64,000 bases of DNA from Hyphomonas sediminis (GTDB lineage: Bacteria; Pseudomonadota; Alphaproteobacteria; Caulobacterales; Hyphomonadaceae). The notes under the pieces were generated by a model. That model searched no databases. It was not told the origin of the DNA and was given only the letters and a program-made list of their open reading frames with translations. Where the stretch lies: NCBI RefSeq assembly GCF_019679475.1, contig NZ_JAIEZP010000001.1, forward strand, positions 1,116,001-1,180,000, read 5' to 3'. The translations under genes were made by a program, and so were the position numbers. This document shows positions 22,814 through 30,757 of the stretch, piece by piece (within the stretch, counting starts at the first letter, position 1; every line of letters starts with the position of its first letter).

Positions 22814-23797
22814 ATGGCAAAACCGGGGCTGCGCAATCTGATTACGGATGTGGACGGTGTGTTGGTTGGGCAGGCCGAAGACCTTCAGGCCTGCACGGGC
22901 GTTACCGTGATCGTGCCGGATCGTCCCGTCATGGGGACTGTGTGTGTCGCCGGTGGTGGGCCGGGAACGCGCGAAAGCGATGTGCTGTCCGCCGGGCGGC
23001 TTGTGTCAGACAGTATTGATGCCATTTGCCTTTCAGGCGGGTCTGCTTTCGGGTTGGCGGCTGCCGATGGGGTCATGGCGGGGCTGAAAGCGGAGGGGAG
23101 GGGCTTTGCCCTTGTGCCGCGGCCGGGTGTGCCGGCGACCCCCATCGTGCCCACTGCAATCCTCTACGACCTGGCTAATGGCGGCGACAAGGAATGGGGC
23201 GATGTTGCGCCTTATGCTGCTCTTGGCAGGAATGCGTTCGATAGCGCCGGAAAGGGCGTTGTACTCGGTAAGGCTGGTGCCGGTTTGGGCGCTCAGGCTG
23301 GTGCGGCACCGGGCGGTACAGGTTCGGCGAGCATCGTAACGAACGACGGCCTCACGATCGGCGCCATCGCGGCGGTCAACAGCTTTGGATCTGTCCGCAT
23401 TCCCGGCTCAGATGCCTTCTGGGCGTGGCCGTTTGAAATAGCCGGAGAGTTTGGCGGCGCGCGCCCTGGCGCTGACACGATGTTCGATCCCGAGGATTGG
23501 GGCGCAGCGAAAGCAAATCCGACCCCGCGTGAGAATACGACCATTGCCTGCATCGCCATCGATGCCATGGTCAGCCATGATGAGTTGCAACGCATTGCCC
23601 AGATGTCGCTTGCCGGCATGGCGCGGGCGATCCGGCCTGTCTTCGCACCAACAGATGGCGATGTTGTGTTCGTCATTTCAACGCAGGCACGGCCCGTTGA
23701 GGGCAGTCGTCCCCTCGCCATCGCGCGGCTCGGCGAACTTGCGGCCGGAACTCTCGCCCGGGCTATCGCGCGTGGTGTATATGAGGCGGAGCGGTAG
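22814..23797 (+). CDS. P1 family (DmpA-like, S58) peptidase
   Basis: This 327-residue protein is a DmpA/BapA-type N-terminal nucleophile aminopeptidase homologue. Family segments are LITDVDGVLVGQAED near the start, CLSGGSAFGLAAADGVM (about residues 73-89) and ASIVTNDGLTIGAIAAVNSFG (about 173-193). The Asn-Ser of VNSFG is the likely self-cleavage site, which is inferred from family position. Upstream in-frame ATGs at 22730 and 22775 lie in non-conserved sequence; the ATG at 22814 has AAGGGGCC upstream. The trypsin-like gene follows after 12 bases. Confidence 0.88.
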   Translation: MAKPGLRNLITDVDGVLVGQAEDLQACTGVTVIVPDRPVMGTVCVAGGGPGTRESDVLSAGRLVSDSIDAICLSGGSAFGLAAADGVMAGLKAEGRGFALVPRPGVPATPIVPTAILYDLANGGDKEWGDVAPYAALGRNAFDSAGKGVVLGKAGAGLGAQAGAAPGGTGSASIVTNDGLTIGAIAAVNSFGSVRIPGSDAFWAWPFEIAGEFGGARPGADTMFDPEDWGAAKANPTPRENTTIACIAIDAMVSHDELQRIAQMSLAGMARAIRPVFAPTDGDVVFVISTQARPVEGSRPLAIARLGELAAGTLARAIARGVYEAER

Positions 23798-23809
23798 GAG
23801 GGACAACCG

Positions 23810-24934
23810 ATGAACAGATACATCAAGCTGGCGGTGGGGGCCGCCATACTCTCCGCGCTCGGCAGCTGTATGGTTGCCGGTCGGGACGCCGACATCGAAG
23901 ACTGGCCAGGCATGGCCTCTTTGCAAACTGTAGCGGGCAGCCGGATTTATCATGAGTGCGGCGCAACGATGATCGCGCCGGAATGGGCACTCACGGCGGC
24001 GCATTGTGTTGAAAGCGCGCGCATGGAGGCCAGTGGCCGCGCGGCGCAATATATGGAGGGCGACGACGGCCAGATGAGCCGCTTCGGAACTCTTGCGGTC
24101 GCGGTGGGATTGGGTGACCTGACTATCGTGCCGCGTGATTCCGTGTTCGCCGTGCGCCAGATTGTTGTTCATCCCGGTTATCGCGCCGGGGAACCAGAGC
24201 GTGGATATGATCTCGCGCTCCTGCGTATCGCTGGTCAATGGGACGGGCCCACCATGCCGATTGATGGCCTGACCGGCGTCGCCGGTGACTTGATGCGCCC
24301 TTATGCGGATATTCTGGCTGCTGGATACGGAAAGCTGGGCGAGACGGCTCAGGGACAGGAAGGCACCGGGCGAGGGGGCCGCCATGTGCGAGCGCCGTCT
24401 CTGGTGCTGCAGGAAGGATACGTCCCGGCGGTCGATGTCGGCGTCTGCAACCAGCAGGTCCGCGCGCGCATCAATGAGGCGGGCCTTGCAGCTGTCTATC
24501 CCGGCGTGAGCATCGATCCGGAGATGCAGCTGTGCGCCGGCATCGGCGGGTCGGATGCGTGTCAGGGCGACAGTGGCGGTCCGCTTGTGATCCGCGACGC
24601 GACGCGCAAGCCAGTTCAGGCTGGCATTGTGAGTTGGGGCATGGGGTGCGCACGCCCGGAAAGCCCGGGCGTATACATGCGCGTGTCGGCTTTTTCCGAA
24701 TGGATCAGCGACGTGACGGGGCTCGAGCCTGCCAGTCCGCCAGCCGATGTCGTCTCCACAGAGCCGGAAAGTCAGCCCGAGATTCCAGCTGACGAGGCCG
24801 TGACCGATCCTGAAAATGCTGCTGAGACGCCTGAACCTGCTGCAGAAGACGACGATGCGGCAGATGGTGGTGACGCGGCGCCATCCCCTTCAGAACCAGC
24901 AACTGAAGAGACTGCACAAGATACCGGTAATTGA
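23810..24934 (+). CDS. Trypsin-like S1 serine protease lipoprotein with acidic tail
   Basis: This 374-residue protein has a lipobox (LGSC, Cys 20) and a complete chymotrypsin-fold triad: His 65 in TAAHC, Asp 134 in YDLALL and Ser 255 in GDSGGP. Cys pairs around His 65 and Ser 255 are as in secreted trypsins. After the domain ends near residue 305, about 70 residues are rich in Glu, Asp, Pro and Ala, with several EP and PAE repeats and no predicted fold. It should sit at the cell envelope and cut outside proteins. It lies 12 bases after the P1 peptidase, suggesting one peptidase operon. The tRNA-Arg follows. Confidence 0.92.
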   Translation: MNRYIKLAVGAAILSALGSCMVAGRDADIEDWPGMASLQTVAGSRIYHECGATMIAPEWALTAAHCVESARMEASGRAAQYMEGDDGQMSRFGTLAVAVGLGDLTIVPRDSVFAVRQIVVHPGYRAGEPERGYDLALLRIAGQWDGPTMPIDGLTGVAGDLMRPYADILAAGYGKLGETAQGQEGTGRGGRHVRAPSLVLQEGYVPAVDVGVCNQQVRARINEAGLAAVYPGVSIDPEMQLCAGIGGSDACQGDSGGPLVIRDATRKPVQAGIVSWGMGCARPESPGVYMRVSAFSEWISDVTGLEPASPPADVVSTEPESQPEIPADEAVTDPENAAETPEPAAEDDDAADGGDAAPSPSEPATEETAQDTGN

Positions 24935-24988
24935 GGCTTGCAAGGTCACAAACCCGACTGTATGTGTCCCGCTTCTTCAAGTGGCCAA

Positions 24989-25065
24989 GCACCCGTAGCT
25001 CAGCTGGATAGAGCACCAGACTACGAATCTGGGGGTCAGGAGTTCGAATCTCTTCGGGTGCGCCA
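24989..25065 (+). tRNA. tRNA-Arg (anticodon ACG)
   Basis: A full cloverleaf is visible. Acceptor arms are GCACCCG (24989-24995) and CGGGTGC (25055-25061), the D loop has AGCTCAGCTGGATAGAGC, the anticodon stem CCAGA/TCTGG encloses loop CTACGAA with anticodon ACG at 25023-25025, and the T loop is TTCGAAT. CCA is encoded at 25063-25065. The A at position 34 is normally edited to inosine by TadA, reading CGU, CGC and CGA. A short T-run follows. Confidence 0.97.
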
Positions 25066-25173
25066 TTTTTCTGAAAATTGATCGACGCCTGCGCTCTTTA
25101 TCGGTTGAGGGGAGTTGGATTGCGCGTCATTGGCCGTAACATTCACCGGATAAGCTCCGGGAAGGAAACGGCT

Positions 25174-25944
25174 ATGGATCTGAATTTGAAGGGCAAGAAT
25201 GCCATAGTTCTTGGCGGAACGCGGGGCATCGGGCGCGCGATCGCGGACACGCTTGCCGGGGAGGGGACCAATGTCGCGATTTGCGCTCGCAATGCGGAGC
25301 AGGTAGCTGCTGTAGTCACCGAACTTGCGGCGCTCGGCGTGAAAGCAATCGGTGCGTCTGTGGATGTCACCGATGGTGCGGCGCTGAAGGCCTGGATTGC
25401 TGACGCCGGCACGCAATTCGGCGGTATCGACATGCTGATTTCGAATGCTGGCGCCATGGCCCAAGGAAATGATGTTGCCTCCTGGGAGCAGAACTTCCAG
25501 CTTGATGTGCTTGCTGCGGTGAACGCGTTTGATGCGGCTCAGCCTTTCCTCGCCAAAGCGGGGCAGGCGAACGGCGACGCAGCCTTTGTGATCATTTCAT
25601 CGGTTTCTGCAGCGCAGGCTGACCGCGCAGATTCCTATGGCCCGATGAAGGCCGCGCTCATCCACATGGCAAAAGGCCTGGCACGGCAATACGCTAAGCA
25701 GCGCATTCGCGTGAATGTCGTTTCACCGGGCATGGTGTTCTTTGAAGGTGGTGTCTGGCACATGGTCAAGACCAATGCGCCGGACTTTTTCGAGCAGGCT
25801 AATGCGCGAAATCCCACCGGCAGATGCGCAACGCCGCAGGAAATTGCCAATGCGGCTGTTTTCCTGGCGAGCCCAGCTTCTTCCTACACAACAGGTTCAA
25901 ACCTGATCGTCGATGGCGCCGTTTCAAGCCGGGTGAATTTCTGA
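25174..25944 (+). CDS. SDR family oxidoreductase
   Basis: This 256-residue classical short-chain dehydrogenase has the nucleotide motif GGTRGIG (about residues 13-19), an NAG motif in ISNAGAM, catalytic Ser in ISSVSAA and the YxxxK pair in SYGPMKAA. FabG-like reductases, sugar dehydrogenases and aromatic-degradation enzymes share this form, so the substrate is open. The frame extends upstream to 25078, next to the tRNA. The ATG at 25174 has GAAGGAAA upstream and starts the Rossmann fold. It appears to be a single-gene unit. Confidence 0.9.
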   Translation: MDLNLKGKNAIVLGGTRGIGRAIADTLAGEGTNVAICARNAEQVAAVVTELAALGVKAIGASVDVTDGAALKAWIADAGTQFGGIDMLISNAGAMAQGNDVASWEQNFQLDVLAAVNAFDAAQPFLAKAGQANGDAAFVIISSVSAAQADRADSYGPMKAALIHMAKGLARQYAKQRIRVNVVSPGMVFFEGGVWHMVKTNAPDFFEQANARNPTGRCATPQEIANAAVFLASPASSYTTGSNLIVDGAVSSRVNF

Positions 25945-26112
25945 ATTTTGACAGAAACCGCTGACCATGTGGTTGAGTTTCGGGCGATAATCGTAAGGCC
26001 GGGTGGCTTTGACAACAAATCATTATCAGGGTTGCTATGAGCGCGGCATCAATTGAAGCTTTGAGGCAGTTCGGAAACTTTGTCGTAGCAATTGGTATGT
26101 TCTTTGGCTGAC

Positions 26113-26649
26113 ATGGAAAAGAGCGTCAAAGTTCAGAGACCTGAGATGCCAGACGAGTATGTCGAACTGGAGTATGACCAGCAACGGCTCGCGGCGAGCC
26201 GGGGCGTTCTCGAGCTCGCCGTCCGGCAATTGCGAGCATTCGCGCGTTGCGCCACGGGGAGCGTCAACGAGGCGGATGAGCTGGTTGAAGACGCGTTGAT
26301 GCTGTTTTTGGCTGAGGATCGGGTCGTGGATGAAGCGGGAGCCTGTTTCGCCGAGCTTCTGCGCATGTTCAGAACGGCCTATGAGCGGAATGATGCCCTT
26401 CTGGCGGGGCGTGTTACCCCGGACGACCAGTTGGCGACCTTGATGCAGCTTACGCTTCCGGAGCGGGAAATCGCTGCGCTTTGCCTGGGCGCTGGCATGA
26501 CCGCTGAACAGGCTGCAACCCTGCTCGAAATTCCGAATGAAGATGCCATGTGCCTGCTGGAAGGCTGCCGCAGTAAATTGCGCGTTCAGGACATTCCCGA
26601 GTGGCCATTCACGCCGGCCCCGAATTATCACGGCGATTACTTGTTATAG
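26113..26649 (+). CDS. Sigma-factor-like protein, PhyR sigma-domain or ECF-like, no receiver domain
   Basis: This 178-residue protein has two helical blocks arranged like ECF sigma regions. Residues 25-70 (LELAVRQLRAFARCATGSVNEADELVEDAL) resemble region 2. Residues 110-160 (QLTLPEREIAALCLGAGMTAEQAATLLEIPNED) resemble region 4 with a helix-turn-helix. The spacing recalls the sigma-like output domain of PhyR, but no receiver domain is present. Key DNA-contact residues cannot be judged by eye. It converges on an EcfG-type sigma gene 403 bases away. A TTG 21 bases upstream is an alternative start. It may be a diverged sigma factor or a decoy; this is inference. Confidence 0.6.
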   Translation: MEKSVKVQRPEMPDEYVELEYDQQRLAASRGVLELAVRQLRAFARCATGSVNEADELVEDALMLFLAEDRVVDEAGACFAELLRMFRTAYERNDALLAGRVTPDDQLATLMQLTLPEREIAALCLGAGMTAEQAATLLEIPNEDAMCLLEGCRSKLRVQDIPEWPFTPAPNYHGDYLL

Positions 26650-27052
26650 GTTAGCGCACGCCTGATGGCGAGGCTTCCGGCATTGGTAATCTTTGGAGCT
26701 TTCGGAGTTAACATGAGTGAAGCTTTCATCTCCACATTTCGGGGCTGATAGACGGAACGGATTCTTGGCTTCCGCGTATAGGTAGGTGAAGCCGGAAGGG
26801 GGTGCAGTGATCTCAGCGTCCTCCAGCAGCGGGGCGCAAACCTGCCTTCCTTCCGGCGTCCCTGCTTCGCTTCAGGTCCCATCCCTTTGAATGCGAAGAC
26901 TGTGGTCTGGTTGCCAGTCGTTCCGGCTGTGCGCACCTGACCCAAACACTGGCGCAGAAGCGCTAGCTGATGCGGATATCGGACGCGTGGTCGTCGCCGC
27001 AAAGCTCCGGGTTTCCCCAGAACGGGGAGGCTCGGAGTTCTCAGTCCGGGTT
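26650..27052. other. 403-base convergent gap, no convincing gene
   Basis: This stretch lies between the 3' ends of the sigma-like gene and ecfG. Translation of both strands gave no NepR-like or other recognisable protein. A 27-codon hydrophobic frame at 26665-26748 and a longer basic, Pro/Arg-rich frame on the minus strand (26637-27002) look like chance. There is no clear terminator with a T-run. Confidence 0.5.
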
Positions 27053-27604
27053 TCAGGCGGCTTTAGGGCTTTCAGGAGCGGCGGCCTGCGGCTCAGAAGT
27101 CGGATCCATTTGAGGGCGGGCAGGCGCATTCATAATGCTGGCCAATGCTTCACGACCCCGGCTGACGCGGCTCTTCACGGTTCCTTCGCTGCAGCCCAGA
27201 ATGTGTCCTGCCTCTTCGTAGCTGAAGCCAGCGACGAGAACGGTCAGTACCGCATCTATTTGCGTATCTGGCAGATGCTGCATTGCTTTCTGCATTGTCT
27301 GGAAATCGCAGGCCCATTCCTGATTTGCAGGGACAACGAGCGCATTTTCAGCGCCAGCAGGATCAAGCTGCGTGGAGCGCCACGCGCGCCGCCAATGCTG
27401 TGCATGGGCATTGCGAAGAATACGAAACAACCAAGGCTTCATGGGGGCGCCGTCGACAAATCGTTCCCGTGCTGACCAGGCTTTAAGGCAGGTTTCCTGC
27501 ACCAGATCATCGGCGAGGTCGTCTCCCTTGCAGAGCTGTCGCGCGAATGCGCGCAGATGCGGGACCATGGCTTCCAGCTGGGCAACAAACTCCGCTTCGT
27601 TCAT
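27053..27604 (-). CDS. ecfG: ECF sigma factor, EcfG (ECF15) type
   Basis: This 183-residue sigma factor closely follows the EcfG/SigT pattern. Region 2 reads VPHLRAFARQLCKGDDLADDLVQE, with the -10 recognition block KPWLFRILRNAHAQHWRRAWRS (about residues 56-77). Region 4 reads LPDTQIDAVLTVLVAGFSYEEAGHILGCSEGTVKSRVSRGREAL. EcfG drives the alphaproteobacterial general stress response at GGAAC-N16/18-CGTT-like promoters and is held by the anti-sigma NepR, which PhyR releases. Neither nepR nor phyR is visible near it. The C-terminal 25 residues are Pro/Ala-rich. A sigma-like gene converges on it. Confidence 0.88.
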   Translation of the reverse strand: MNEAEFVAQLEAMVPHLRAFARQLCKGDDLADDLVQETCLKAWSARERFVDGAPMKPWLFRILRNAHAQHWRRAWRSTQLDPAGAENALVVPANQEWACDFQTMQKAMQHLPDTQIDAVLTVLVAGFSYEEAGHILGCSEGTVKSRVSRGREALASIMNAPARPQMDPTSEPQAAAPESPKAA

Positions 27605-27952
27605 GCTCTATGTCTCATCATCGCCAGACCGGGGGGCTTTCAACGGGGGCTCCTCTCTGCAGCTGACTGCCGCCCAATTTGCAGACGAGGAAAGTGTACC
27701 ACCTGGCGGCGCCCGGCGTGATCCATCTTTCGTGTAATGCAATCGACGCGAGTATCCGGGCGCGGAGTTAACGACTTGTTTTCAACCCGTTGGCTGTCGC
27801 CCTTGTAACGAAGGGATGTTTGGCAAAAAAAAAAGAGCCGGCGCGATCGGCGCCGGCTCAGGGTACAAGATAGATGGCATAGCAACTGGTGCTACAAACA
27901 TCCGTACGCGTGAGAACCGATTGCAGTTCCCAGCTATTTCATTGCTTTTCGT
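27605..27952. other. 348-base gap between efp and ecfG: efp terminator plus ecfG upstream region
   Basis: Genes on both sides are on the minus strand. The region holds the efp terminator (27825-27859) and about 220 bases upstream of ecfG where its promoter must lie. No NepR motif (IGxxLRxxY...EPxPxRFxxLL) was found in any frame. No clear GGAAC-N17-GTT self-promoter was seen on the minus strand. Confidence 0.5.
27825..27859 (-). terminator. Intrinsic terminator of efp
   Basis: GAGCCGGCGC and GCGCCGGCTC (27835-27844, 27850-27859) form a perfect 10-bp stem with a 5-base loop. Ten A's on the plus strand (27825-27834) give a U10 run in the minus-strand transcript. It lies 93 bases after the efp stop. 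Confidence 0.95.
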
Positions 27953-28525
27953 TCAGTCTTTGGCGCGCTCTAGATAGCTTCCGTCTTCCGTATTGACGAC
28001 AACACGCGTTCCAACGCCGACATGCGGTGGAACCATGATGCGAACACCATTGTCGAGGATTGCCGGCTTGTAGGAGCCCGAGGCCGTCTGGCCTTTGACC
28101 ACTGGCTCGGTCTCGACGATTTCAGCGGTAATGCGCTGGGGAAGGGTGATGGACACCGCCTCGCCATTGAACATCTGCAGGCTAACGGTCATGTTTTCCT
28201 GCAGGTAAGGCGCGCCGTCGCCGACCATGCCGCCGGGAACAGTAACCTGCTCGTAGTTGCCGCTGTTCATGAAGACGTAGTTGTCGCCTTCGGGATAGAG
28301 ATAGGTGTGTTCGACTTCTTCGACGAAGGCCTTCTCGAGCTTGTCCGAGGTCTTGAAAGTATTGACGACTTTGATGCCATCGGAGATGCGGCGCATCTCG
28401 ATGGTGGTCGTCGGTGTACCTTTGCCGGGGCGGAAGGATTCCGCTTTGAGGACAACATAAAGTTGGCCGTCGGTGTATTCGATGATGTTGCCTCTGCGGA
28501 TATCCGCTGCGATTTCAACGGCCAT
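27953..28525 (-). CDS. efp: Elongation factor P
   Basis: This 190-residue three-domain protein rescues ribosomes stalled at polyproline. The modified loop reads [10 protein letters not shown], with Lys 35 as the site for beta-lysylation. The C-terminal signature around [16 protein letters not shown] is typical. The frame runs far upstream to 28819, but [12 protein letters not shown] at 28525 is the family start. The presence of epmA and epmB across the divergent 129-base gap indicates the (R)-beta-lysine type of modification. Polyproline proteins exist in this same window, such as the PQQ lipoprotein at 55778. Confidence 0.97.
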   Translation of the reverse strand: MAVEIAADIRRGNIIEYTDGQLYVVLKAESFRPGKGTPTTTIEMRRISDGIKVVNTFKTSDKLEKAFVEEVEHTYLYPEGDNYVFMNSGNYEQVTVPGGMVGDGAPYLQENMTVSLQMFNGEAVSITLPQRITAEIVETEPVVKGQTASGSYKPAILDNGVRIMVPPHVGVGTRVVVNTEDGSYLERAKD

Positions 28526-28654
28526 GGAGTGTTCCTGAGTTGCGAGAGCGAAAGCGCCGCTATATACCGCCTCCGCGCCGTTTGGCCAGCCGCAACCTGC
28601 GGGTTTTCCGCCTTGCCCAGGCGTTCCCCTCCTTTCCCGAAGGCCTGTATTCTC

Positions 28655-29698
28655 ATGGAAATGCCCCCCTGGTGGACACCTGAGGCTCATGCGCGCCGGC
28701 GTGGATACCTGCTGGCGAGGGGGCGGATAAAGTCTGCGATACGCGGTTGGTTTGAGGGGCAGGGGTTTCTGGAAACCGAGTGCGGGGCGTTGGTGTTTTC
28801 GCCGGGCAATGAGGCTCATTTACAGGCATTTCAGACGCATTTTGTGTCAGAACGGGGACAAACAGGGACGCTTTACCTCCATACATCGCCCGAATTTGCC
28901 ATGAAGAAGCTCCTGGCAGCGGGCGAGCGGCGGATTTTCGATTTTGCGCGGGCCTACCGGAATGGCGAAGCGGGGCTGCGCCATTCGCCGGAGTTTACCA
29001 TGCTGGAATGGTACCGGGCCGAAGAGCCGATCGAGACTGTGATGGCAGATTGTGCCGCCCTGACGCGGGCCGCTGCTGAGGCTGCCGGCATGTCCGAACT
29101 GGTCTGGAAGGGACAGGTGTGTGACCCGTTTGCAGAGCCAGAATTCCTGACGCTGGTTGAAGCCTTCCGGCGCTATGCCGGCATCGAGCTGGAATCGTAT
29201 TTCAATGACGCCGAGGGGCTGCGCGCGCAGGCCCAGTCGAGCGGGATCGGCATACCCAAAGGGGCGAGCTGGACGGACGTGTTTTCCGCGATCCTCGTGA
29301 CGAAGATTGAGCCCGAGTTGGGGCAGGGGCGGCTGACATTCCTGCATCGCTATCCGATCAGCGAGGCGGCGCTGTCGCGTCCGGCGCCGGATGATCCGCG
29401 CTTTGCCGAGCGGTTTGAGCTTTATGCCTGCGGCGTTGAGCTGGCCAATGGGTACCGGGAGCTGACGGACGCAAACATTCTGGAAGCCCGTCAGCGTGCC
29501 GAGATGGACCTCAAGGAGGCGCTTTATGGCAACCGGTATCCTCTCGACCCAGACTTCATCGCGGCAACCGCGGCGATGCCTGAGGCGAGCGGGGTGGCGT
29601 TGGGGTTTGACCGACTGGTGATGCTGGCGAGCGGAGCGCGCCATATCGAGGATGTGCTCTGGACGCCGCCTGTGCTGCCGCCGGGAGTGCGCCGATGA
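28655..29698 (+). CDS. epmA: EF-P--(R)-beta-lysine ligase EpmA (PoxA/GenX)
   Basis: This 347-residue class II lysyl-tRNA synthetase-like enzyme lacks the N-terminal anticodon-binding domain, as expected for EpmA. Motif 2 is in [24 protein letters not shown] (about residues 90-113), and motif 3 is in [12 protein letters not shown] near the C-terminus. It attaches (R)-beta-lysine to EF-P Lys 35. The frame is open for 600 bases upstream, opposite efp, so the ATG at 28655 (or 28661) was taken. It overlaps epmB by four bases (GATGA). Confidence 0.93.
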   Translation: MEMPPWWTPEAHARRRGYLLARGRIKSAIRGWFEGQGFLETECGALVFSPGNEAHLQAFQTHFVSERGQTGTLYLHTSPEFAMKKLLAAGERRIFDFARAYRNGEAGLRHSPEFTMLEWYRAEEPIETVMADCAALTRAAAEAAGMSELVWKGQVCDPFAEPEFLTLVEAFRRYAGIELESYFNDAEGLRAQAQSSGIGIPKGASWTDVFSAILVTKIEPELGQGRLTFLHRYPISEAALSRPAPDDPRFAERFELYACGVELANGYRELTDANILEARQRAEMDLKEALYGNRYPLDPDFIAATAAMPEASGVALGFDRLVMLASGARHIEDVLWTPPVLPPGVRR

Positions 29699-30744
29699 AA
29701 CCCGTGACCCACAGAAGTGCGAATGACCTTCTTGCCGCAGGCCTGATCGGCGCCGATGACTTTGAGATGGTTTCGAAAATTGCCGAGCAATACGTCATCG
29801 CGGTGCCGGAGCGGCTGGCTGGATTGATCGATGCCAATGACCCCCAAGACCCTATCAGCCGCCAATATATTCCGGCAGCGAATGAACTTGAGACATTTCC
29901 GGGCGAAGACACCGATCCAATTGGCGACAATGCGCACAGCCCCGTGCCGGGCATTGTGCACCGCTACCCGGACAGGGTGCTGCTGAAGATCACCTCCACA
30001 TGCCCGGTCTATTGCCGTTTCTGTTTCCGGCGGGAAATGGTTGGGCCGGAGAAAGGCGACGCGCTTAGCAAGGCAGATGTTGATGCGGCCATCGACTACA
30101 TTGCCGGTCATCCGGAGATTTTCGAGGTAATCCTCACCGGCGGCGACCCGATGATCCTGTCACCGGCACGCGCAGGCGAACTGATGAGCCGCCTGGAAGC
30201 GATTGAACACCTGCGGGTGGTGCGCTGGCATACGCGTGTGCCGGTCGTCAGTCCGGAACGGGTAACGCCGGAATTTGTCGAGGCAATCCGGGGGCGGACA
30301 AAGGCTGTTTTTGTGGCGATCCACGCCAACCACGCGCGGGAATTCACGCCTGATGCGTTGGCATCTATCCGGCGCCTTGCGAATGCTGGCATTTCGCTGA
30401 TTTCACAGTCCGTGCTGTTGCGCGGCGTGAATGACAGTTTCGAGGCGATGGCGGACCTGATGCGCGCTTTCCTGTCGGCGGGCGTAAAACCTTACTATCT
30501 GCACCAGTTGGACGCGGCGCCGGGAACGGCGCATTTCCGCGTGCCGGTGGAGGAAGGGCAGGTGCTGGTCCGCCAGCTGAGGGATGAGCTGACGGGGCTG
30601 GCAACGCCGTATTATGTTGCTGACATTCCGGGCGGCGTTTCCAAAGCGGTGATGAACCTTTCGGACATTGAGCAACGTGGAGACACCTTCCGCCTGCGTG
30701 GACGCGATGGGCTGGACTATCCGGTGCCGGGACAAGGCGGCTGA
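29695..30744 (+). CDS. epmB: Lysine 2,3-aminomutase EpmB (KamA family, radical SAM)
   Basis: This 349-residue radical SAM enzyme converts (S)-alpha-lysine to (R)-beta-lysine for EF-P. The cluster-binding motif CxxxCxxC is at Cys 103, 107 and 110 (CPVYCRFCF), followed by the SAM-binding GGDP and the PLP Lys region near SKAVMN. The length is like EpmB, shorter than KamA of lysine fermenters. It begins within the epmA stop codon, so the two are translationally coupled. KamA-like enzymes of other roles exist, but this context favours EpmB. Confidence 0.93.
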   Translation: MKPVTHRSANDLLAAGLIGADDFEMVSKIAEQYVIAVPERLAGLIDANDPQDPISRQYIPAANELETFPGEDTDPIGDNAHSPVPGIVHRYPDRVLLKITSTCPVYCRFCFRREMVGPEKGDALSKADVDAAIDYIAGHPEIFEVILTGGDPMILSPARAGELMSRLEAIEHLRVVRWHTRVPVVSPERVTPEFVEAIRGRTKAVFVAIHANHAREFTPDALASIRRLANAGISLISQSVLLRGVNDSFEAMADLMRAFLSAGVKPYYLHQLDAAPGTAHFRVPVEEGQVLVRQLRDELTGLATPYYVADIPGGVSKAVMNLSDIEQRGDTFRLRGRDGLDYPVPGQGG

Positions 30745-30757
30745 GCCACGCCCTGGA

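Noticed and set aside
26665..26748. 27-codon hydrophobic ORF after the sigma-like gene
   Set aside because: No ribosome site and no known relative; too short to support without conservation data.
27605..27720. Hidden nepR upstream of ecfG
   Set aside because: All minus-strand frames were read for the IGxxLRxxY and EPxPxRF pattern; none fits. A frameshifted relic cannot be excluded.
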